Below are positions 59,204-64,000 of a DNA stretch of 64,000 nucleotides, one piece after another. Numbering within the stretch: the first letter of the stretch is position 1; the number at the start of each line of letters is the position of its first letter. The stretch is from Candidatus Woesearchaeota archaeon (GTDB taxonomy: Archaea; Nanobdellota; Nanobdellia; Woesearchaeales; JAFGPW01), in NCBI GenBank assembly GCA_016935985.1, contig JAFGPW010000001.1, positions 152,861-216,860 on the forward strand, written 5' to 3'. The position numbers and the translations under genes are program-made. The notes below the pieces were generated by a model. It ran no database searches. It worked only from the letters and a program-made list of their open reading frames with translations, and was not told the origin of the DNA.

Positions 59204-60499
59204 ATGATGATGGGAACTAGCATCACGGTCAACCACATATGCAAGGTCGAGGGCCACGCGAGCCTCGTGCTCGAGATCGAGCGCGGCAGGGTCAAGAGGT
59301 GCGAGCTACGGGCGATTGAGGGCGCGCGCTTCTTCGAAGGGATCCTTGTCGGACGCCCTTGGGACGAGGCCAAGGAGATCACCTCCCGCATCTGCGGCAT
59401 CTGCTCGGTCGTCCATTCCATGACGAGCCTGAAAGCGATGGAGGCCGCGCTCGGCGTCGAGCCCTCCCGGCAGACGCGGCTGCTGCGCGAGGTCATGATG
59501 ATCGGCGAGCGTATCAGGAGCCACGCGACGCACCTCTACTTCCTCGCGCTCCCTGACTACCTCGGCTACGAGTCGGCGCTCGCGATGGCGCCCAAATATC
59601 CTGAGGAGGTGAAGCGGGCGCTCGCTCTCGTGAAGCTCGGGAACGAGATCGTGATCGCGCTCGGCGCCCGCCAGATGCACCCTGTCTCGAGCGTGCCCGG
59701 CGGGTTCACGCACGTGCCGTCGGACCGGACCATGAACGGCCTGCTCGATCGGCTGAAGCTCGCGCGCAAAGACTGTGTCGAGACGCTCCGGCTCTTCGCA
59801 TCGCTCCCCTATCCGCAGCTCGAGAACCCGACCGAGCACCTCTCTCTCGGCAAGAGCGACCTCGGCCCGCTGCTCGACGGCAAGGTCGTCACTGACCAGG
59901 GCCTGAACATCGAGCCGAAGGACTACGTGAAGCACATCGAGGAGCGGATCGAGCCCTATGCGACGAGCAAGTTCGCGGTGCGTGAGGGCAAGGGCTACAT
60001 GGTGGGCGCGCTCTCGCGGCTGATCAACAACCCCGAAGCGGTGACCGCGGAGATTTCGCGGGTGATGGACAAGGAAGGGTTCCATCTCCAGACCCAGAAC
60101 CCGTTCCACAACAACGTCGCGCAGGCGATCGAGCTCGTCCACTGGACCGATGTCGCGGTCAGGCTCCTGGACGGCGCGTCCTTCACGCCCGAGAAGCCGG
60201 TCGAGGCGAGACCGAAGGAGGGGCGGGGCGTCGCCGCCGGCGAGGCGCCGCGAGGCATCCTCTTCCACGACTACACGACCGGCAAGGACGGCAGGGTGAC
60301 GAGGTGCAACATCATCACACCCACGTGCCAGAACCTGCGGAACATGGAGAGCGACATCCGGGCGTATGTCCAGCAGCTCCTCGCCGAGAGGAAGGGAAAG
60401 GGCGCGATCGTCCTGGAGATCGAGAAGCTCATACGCGCGTATGATCCCTGCTTCTCCTGCTCGACCCACTTCCTGAAAGTGGACTGGAAGGGGCGATGA
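59204..60499 (+). CDS. hydA: NiFe hydrogenase large subunit (alpha)
   Basis: A 431-residue catalytic subunit. The N-terminal NiFe ligand motif is RICGIC (C64, C67) and the C-terminal one is DPCFSC (C416, C419), followed by STH and nine more residues (423-431) that a maturation protease should remove after His422. HNNVAQAIELVH and PTCQNLRNMESDI are further family features. It binds the Ni-Fe(CN)2CO centre. ATG codons at 59204, 59207 and 59210 are all possible. The last gene of the structural set, followed by hypA after 3 bp. Confidence 0.96.
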   Translation: MMMGTSITVNHICKVEGHASLVLEIERGRVKRCELRAIEGARFFEGILVGRPWDEAKEITSRICGICSVVHSMTSLKAMEAALGVEPSRQTRLLREVMMIGERIRSHATHLYFLALPDYLGYESALAMAPKYPEEVKRALALVKLGNEIVIALGARQMHPVSSVPGGFTHVPSDRTMNGLLDRLKLARKDCVETLRLFASLPYPQLENPTEHLSLGKSDLGPLLDGKVVTDQGLNIEPKDYVKHIEERIEPYATSKFAVREGKGYMVGALSRLINNPEAVTAEISRVMDKEGFHLQTQNPFHNNVAQAIELVHWTDVAVRLLDGASFTPEKPVEARPKEGRGVAAGEAPRGILFHDYTTGKDGRVTRCNIITPTCQNLRNMESDIRAYVQQLLAERKGKGAIVLEIEKLIRAYDPCFSCSTHFLKVDWKGR

Positions 60500-60502
60500 C
60501 CG

Positions 60503-60829
60503 ATGCACGAGCAGGCGATCGCGAAGGACATCATCGATGAGGCGAGCAGGCACGGCGCAGTCGAGGCGATAACCGTCGAGGTGGGCGACCTCGCGCACCT
60601 GCCGGCCGACGAGCTGAAGGAGGCGCTGCGCTCGCTCGTCCCCGGATGGCGCGTCGTCATCAGGGAGAAGCGCGGCAGGGTCGCGTGCGAGTGCGGCTAC
60701 GAGGGCGAGCCGGAGATACTCGAGAAGGGCCACGACTCGACGGTCTTCCGGTGCCCCGAATGCCAGGCGGTCATGCCCCGGATCGTCGGCGGGGATGAGA
60801 TAGTGCTCGTCGAGGTGGAGGTGGCCTAG
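60503..60829 (+). CDS. hypA: Hydrogenase nickel-insertion protein HypA
   Basis: A 108-residue HypA: N-terminal MHEQAIAKDIIDEA, where Met1/His2 and Glu3 form the nickel site, and a zinc domain with CECGYE and CPECQAVM. It delivers nickel to the large subunit with HypB, which is not encoded in this window. The zinc loop is at the usual place near residue 70-95. Lies 3 bp after hydA and directly abuts hypC. Confidence 0.93.
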   Translation: MHEQAIAKDIIDEASRHGAVEAITVEVGDLAHLPADELKEALRSLVPGWRVVIREKRGRVACECGYEGEPEILEKGHDSTVFRCPECQAVMPRIVGGDEIVLVEVEVA

Positions 60830-61060
60830 GTGTGCCTGTCGATACCGGGGCGGATCGAGAAGACGGATGGCGAGACCGCTGTCGTCGGGTACGGGAACGA
60901 GAGGCGGACGGTCTCGACGAAGCTGGTGCCGTGCGCCCCGGGCGAGTGGGTGGTCGTCTCCGGCGGGTTCGTGATGCAGAAGCTGAGCGAGGAGGACGCG
61001 AAAAAGGCCCTCGCGCTCTGGGACGAGGCTGATGAGCGTGAGCGCAGGTCCTGCTGCTGA
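60830..61060 (+). CDS. hypC: Hydrogenase assembly chaperone HypC
   Basis: A 76-residue HypC starting at GTG 60830. Cys2 in MCLSIPGRIEK is the essential residue that carries the Fe(CN)2CO unit with HypD; the rest is the small OB-type barrel (RRTVSTKLVPCAPGEWVVVSGGFVMQKL) and a C-terminal helix. GGTGGAGGTGG lies shortly upstream. It ends in RRSCC, which is unusual. The next gene starts 29 bp before its stop, in another frame. Confidence 0.94.
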   Translation: MCLSIPGRIEKTDGETAVVGYGNERRTVSTKLVPCAPGEWVVVSGGFVMQKLSEEDAKKALALWDEADERERRSCC

Positions 61061-61556
61061 GCGTGCCGATCCGGTCCTCTATTTCTTGCGGTACTCCTAC
61101 CCGTGCGCGTTCGTGCTCCTGCAGCAGAGGCGGATCGACGAGGACACTTACAGGCTCATCCGCCTCGCGGCGCTCGGGAAGGGGCATCTGGAGAAGGGCT
61201 TCATCGAGGGGATCTTCTCGGCGGCATTCCGGCGGCTCAGGATGGTCGCCGAGGGCAGGGGCAAGGATCCTTGGGACCTGGATGTCCTGCAGGCGTATTT
61301 CCGCGACGGGTTGCACAACGCCTGCATCGACCGGGGCGAGGGGATGTACGCGCGGTTCTCGGAAGGGTTTCGGGACCTGTGCAAGGTCCGGCATGCGACG
61401 GTGGTCGCGCGGCACGCCGACGTGCTCGAGGTCGAGTACGACGGCACCAGGCGCCGGGTGGTGGCCGAGTTCGTCCCCGACGCGAAGCCAGGCGACCGGG
61501 TCACGATACACCACACGTACGCTATCGAGAAGCTGCGGAAGCGGCCTCGTTCTTGA
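61032..61556 (+). CDS. Protein with helical N-terminal domain and internal HypC-like domain
   Basis: A 174-residue protein. Residues 1-115 form a helical domain (YSYPCAFVLLQQRRIDEDTY, GHLEKGFIEGIFSAAFRRLR), not recognised. Residues 117-168 align almost without gaps to the HypC product next door: C117 falls on the chaperone cysteine, RRRVV on RRTVS, FVPDAKPGD on LVPCAPGE and AIEKL on VMQKL. HypC's Pro-Gly after the cysteine is His-Ala here. The gene overlaps hypC by 29 bp, so co-expression is certain. A specialised chaperone for this hydrogenase is inferred. Confidence 0.75.
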   Translation: MSVSAGPAAERADPVLYFLRYSYPCAFVLLQQRRIDEDTYRLIRLAALGKGHLEKGFIEGIFSAAFRRLRMVAEGRGKDPWDLDVLQAYFRDGLHNACIDRGEGMYARFSEGFRDLCKVRHATVVARHADVLEVEYDGTRRRVVAEFVPDAKPGDRVTIHHTYAIEKLRKRPRS

Positions 61557-62454
61557 GCGGGCGACCGATGAGCCCCGCGAGCCGGACCCCTGACCCGAGC
61601 CTGACGAAGAGCCCGACACCGAGCACGAGCAGGATGAGGCCGGTCCACTCGAGCGGCGCTATCTCCTTCCCGGCGAAGGCCGCCTGCAGCAGGGTCGTGA
61701 CGACCGAGCCGAGCGCGAGGATGCCGGTCGCGGTCGTCGCGCGCACGCGCTTCAGGCCGCAATAGAAGGTCATGACATAGCCGAGGAGGAAGACACCTGT
61801 GATGAGAATCCAGGCCCATTCATTCCTGCCGAGCGCCCAGGCGGATGCGATGCCGCCGGTCGCGAGCAGGAAGACGAGGATGAAGAGAGCGCCGAAGGCC
61901 ATCCTGCCGAACGCGACAACGGTCCCGGAGAGCTCGGCGAGCAGCCGTTTCGAGAGGAGCACCTCGACGCTCCAGAGGATGGTCGCGGCAAGGACCAGGC
62001 CAATGCCGAAGGACATCGTCAGGCCGGAGAGCCGCAGCAGAAGGAAGTTGCCGAGAAGGAGCATGCCCATCGGGAGGACGACCTTCCAATCGACCCGCTC
62101 CTTCGTCCAGGCGAGCGCGAGCAGCGCCACCCAGACGACCAGGGTCTTGTGCACGAACGAGCCCTCGGCCGCGCTCACGATGCTAAGCCCCTTGAAGAAG
62201 AGCAGGAACGGCACCGAGCCGCCGACGAGCCCGATCGCCATCAGCCGGAACCACTGCCGGCGGGTGAGGCAGACGAGCTCCGCCCTTCCCTGGAAGAGCA
62301 GGATGCCGGAGAGGAGGAGGAGCGCGACGAGCAGGTTCTTGGCGCTGGTGAAGACTGAGGAGTCGATTCCCTTCACGCCGTACGCGTTCGCGAACACCGA
62401 GACCCCCGAGATAAGGGCTGTCGCGAGGACCAGACGCACCCCTCTTTTTTCCAT
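61522..62454 (-). CDS. EamA/DMT-family membrane transporter
   Basis: A 310-residue protein with ten predicted membrane segments in two EamA repeats, including SAAEGSFVHKTLVVWVALLA in the first and FGRMAFGALFILVFLLATGG plus ALGSVVTTLLQAAFAGKEIAPLEW in the second. Such proteins export or import metabolites; the substrate is unknown. ATG 62454 is preferred because the in-frame ATG at 62478 lies inside the TATA element (about 62478-62487). The 3' ends of this gene and the HypC-like gene overlap by 35 bp. Confidence 0.88.
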   Translation of the reverse strand: MEKRGVRLVLATALISGVSVFANAYGVKGIDSSVFTSAKNLLVALLLLSGILLFQGRAELVCLTRRQWFRLMAIGLVGGSVPFLLFFKGLSIVSAAEGSFVHKTLVVWVALLALAWTKERVDWKVVLPMGMLLLGNFLLLRLSGLTMSFGIGLVLAATILWSVEVLLSKRLLAELSGTVVAFGRMAFGALFILVFLLATGGIASAWALGRNEWAWILITGVFLLGYVMTFYCGLKRVRATTATGILALGSVVTTLLQAAFAGKEIAPLEWTGLILLVLGVGLFVRLGSGVRLAGLIGRPLKNEAASAASR

Positions 62455-62496
62455 AAAGCTCTTATATTGACGGGTCATTTATATAGTTTACGCACC

Positions 62497-62907
62497 ATGG
62501 AAGCCCTGCTGCCAAGGATACTCGTCTTCGGCAACCCGCACCTCCCTGAGGACTCGCTCGCGGTCAGGGTGGCGCGCCTGCTCGAGGGGAAGGTGCCTTA
62601 CCGCTTCGTCGAATGCGGCTCGGTCGAGTGCGTCATCGATTACCCTGACTACGCCTACATCCTCGACGTCGCGTACGGCATCGGCAGCGTGCAGATTATC
62701 GACGACCCTGACCGGCTGCGCAGCAGCCCGCTCTATTCGCTCCATGACTTCGACCTCGCGTTCTTCCTCAAGCTCCTGCGCGCGACAGGTCCGGACAGCC
62801 CGTCGCGGATCATCGCGCTGCCGATGGGCCTCGGGCCGGAGCAGGCGGCAGACAGGGTGAAACGTATCCTGGAAAAGGGGAAGGAAAGGGAAAAAAGGGA
62901 GGAATAG
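62497..62907 (+). CDS. NiFe hydrogenase maturation protease (HycI/HyaD type)
   Basis: A 136-residue protein resembling the HycI/HybD peptidases that trim the large-subunit C-terminus: ILVFGNPHLPEDSLAVRVA with acid residues E18/D19, ILDVAYGIGSVQII with D57, and SLHDFDLAFFLKLL with H83, matching the three nickel-binding positions. Its likely substrate is hydA, encoded 2 kb upstream, which has a nine-residue C-terminal extension. TATA-like CTTATATTG at about 62461-62469 predicts start near ATG 62497. The tail is Lys/Glu-rich. Confidence 0.82.
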   Translation: MEALLPRILVFGNPHLPEDSLAVRVARLLEGKVPYRFVECGSVECVIDYPDYAYILDVAYGIGSVQIIDDPDRLRSSPLYSLHDFDLAFFLKLLRATGPDSPSRIIALPMGLGPEQAADRVKRILEKGKEREKREE

Positions 62908-64000
62908 TCAGTTGAGGATGAACTCCCTATATTTGGTGCGCGCAACCTCGTCGTTCGATACCGTTATCCGTACGTCGTAGACCGTACGGGCGGCCGAGAA
63001 GTACGGCAGGTCGAGGGTGACGATGTCAGTGTGGTCCTTGCCGCTCCTCAGGTCGAAGAGGGACGATGACCGCCTGATCCCAAGGTCCGGGACGATGACC
63101 GTCACCTTGAGGTCCTTGAGCGTCCGGCCGAGCCGGTTCTCGGTCTCCACGAGCACCCGAAGCTGGTCGCCGGGGTAGACGACCTCGGTGAGCACCTGGG
63201 CGCGCGGTATCGAGAGGTCGCGGCCGAGCGCGTCCCCGCACACGCCGTCCTCGTCGACGTGGAGGTCGCAGTCGTTGTCAAGGCCATCGCAGGTCTCGTA
63301 GCCGGGGCCGACGCCGCCCTCGCAGGCGCTCCAGAAGCCGTGCTCGTCGCAGGCCTGGTATCCCATGATGCAGATCCCGATGTTGGAGCCGCACGGCCGG
63401 GTCTCGCCTTCGGCGCACTGCGGCGTGTAGCAGCGCTCGTCGTACGCATGGACCGCGTACGTGCAGACGTACTGCATGCAGCTCCCTTCGTGGCAGCGGT
63501 CGGATGCTGATGCGCTCCAGTCGACGTACGATGCGCCGTCGCAATAATCCTCAGGGCACTGCCTGAACAGCCCGCAGTCGGCGTCGTTGTAGGGGTAGGA
63601 GCACGTCGCGGTCATGGGATCGCAGACGTCGTCGGTGCAGACATTGCCGTCGGCGCAGACGATCTGCGAGCAGGAGCAGCCATCATCATTCACCGGCTCG
63701 CCAGCCGGCGTGCCGGGGCAGAGGTCATCATCGTCGCAGACGCCGTCACCGTCCTCGTCAGGGCACCAGCCGCACCGGACATCATCAGGATACGCGACAT
63801 AGGTGCACTGATAATCGATACATTCCCCTTCGCTGCACAGGCCATAATCACCTTCGGTCCAATCGATGAAGGCGGTCCCCTCGCACGTGTCGGCCGGGCA
63901 CTCGGCGAACGGCCCGCATGGGGTGCCGGTGAGCGGGTCGTGATGGCCGACGCCCGCCTCGCACCAGTCGTACGTGCACTCGTTGCCGTCCACCCACACG
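62908..64000 (-). CDS. Cys-rich surface protein, C-terminal part (runs off window)
   Basis: At least 363 residues of a minus-strand gene whose start lies beyond base 64000. The visible part has Cys-rich units (CPADTCEG, CPEDYCDG and CSEGECIDYQCTY), a thrombospondin type 3/calcium-type acidic repeat (DEDGDGVCDDDDLCPGTP), a MopE-like segment (CDGLDNDCDLHVDEDGVCGD), and a C-terminal Ig-like domain (TEVVYPGDQLRVLVETENRLG to the end). No membrane anchor at the C-terminus. Such modules occur in secreted adhesins or copper/calcium-binding surface proteins. Ends at the stop at 62908, 1 bp from the protease gene stop. Confidence 0.8.
   Translation of the reverse strand, partial: VWVDGNECTYDWCEAGVGHHDPLTGTPCGPFAECPADTCEGTAFIDWTEGDYGLCSEGECIDYQCTYVAYPDDVRCGWCPDEDGDGVCDDDDLCPGTPAGEPVNDDGCSCSQIVCADGNVCTDDVCDPMTATCSYPYNDADCGLFRQCPEDYCDGASYVDWSASASDRCHEGSCMQYVCTYAVHAYDERCYTPQCAEGETRPCGSNIGICIMGYQACDEHGFWSACEGGVGPGYETCDGLDNDCDLHVDEDGVCGDALGRDLSIPRAQVLTEVVYPGDQLRVLVETENRLGRTLKDLKVTVIVPDLGIRRSSSLFDLRSGKDHTDIVTLDLPYFSAARTVYDVRITVSNDEVARTKYREFILN

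Noticed and set aside
62455..62478. ATG 62478 as start for the EamA transporter
   Set aside because: It overlaps the TATA element of the same gene; ATG 62454 lies at the expected distance.
1..64000. CRISPR arrays, insertion sequences, integrases or rRNA genes
   Set aside because: No regularly spaced repeats, transposase-like motifs or rRNA-like conserved stretches were seen; the gene content is uniformly archaeal.

Overview
The window is archaeal. It carries the S19e-PDCD5-L39e-L31e ribosomal cluster, a proteasome alpha-SBDS-Rrp4-Rrp41-Rrp42-RpoK exosome operon, Taw1, Cbf5, a class I CCA-adding enzyme, RNase P Pop5, class III signal peptides, and TATA-box promoters placed about 25-30 bp before near-leaderless starts. 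Base composition is high in G+C and coding density is high, with few gaps over 200 bp. No rRNA or marker gene fixes the lineage. A tandem-domain ThyX, a ribbon-helix-helix/nucleotidyltransferase fusion, a group 3b-type (sulfhydrogenase) NiFe hydrogenase and many Lys/Ala-rich tails suggest an uncultivated DPANN-like or deep euryarchaeal archaeon; that placement is inference.

Layout. 1-3.5 kb (minus strand): the N-terminal part of an Lhr-like helicase, a small secreted protein and an alpha-glucan phosphorylase. 3.7-6.3 kb: ribosomal proteins followed by small membrane proteins. 6.4-9.4 kb: a MoxR-type ATPase/VWA pair and a phosphoesterase. 9.4-16.1 kb: a dTMP-centred block of dCMP deaminase, a kinase-like protein, ThyX, GlyA, Tmk and dUTPase, with a radical-SAM-like protein that has lost two cluster cysteines. 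16.4-22.0 kb: small proteins, Taw1 and a tRNA methylthiotransferase. 19.1-24.4 kb also holds two phosphohexomutases and a sugar nucleotidyltransferase, which together would supply activated sugars. 24.5-29.3 kb: the RNase P/proteasome/exosome operon, ended by a very clear hairpin-plus-U-tract terminator. 29.4-37.3 kb: housekeeping genes (Cbf5, CCA enzyme, Lrp, S-adenosylhomocysteinase), DUF368 and hypothetical proteins.

37.4-51.0 kb is one co-directional surface-appendage locus. It has class III pilins, large single-pass pseudopilin-like proteins including one with a VWA domain, a winged-helix/coiled-coil protein, a secretion ATPase, two TadC-like membrane platform proteins, a strongly expressed-looking pilin and an anchored surface protein. 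51.0-52.5 kb: MEMO1 family, DUF192, and a tRNA-Trp gene with a 60-nt intron that looks like a box C/D guide for its own position 34. 52.5-56.3 kb (minus): two large cell-surface proteins with immunoglobulin-like repeats. 56.7-62.9 kb: a complete four-subunit sulfhydrogenase-type NiFe hydrogenase, HypA, HypC, a protein with an internal HypC-like domain, an EamA transporter and a HycI-type maturation protease. The window ends inside a cysteine-rich surface protein gene on the minus strand.

Most striking items: the internal HypC-like domain that keeps the chaperone cysteine; the DNA-binding-domain/nucleotidyltransferase fusion with repeats in its promoter; the tRNA-Trp intron guide; the radical-SAM-like protein lacking two cysteines; and a TadC gene whose conserved N-terminus seems to need a non-AUG start.
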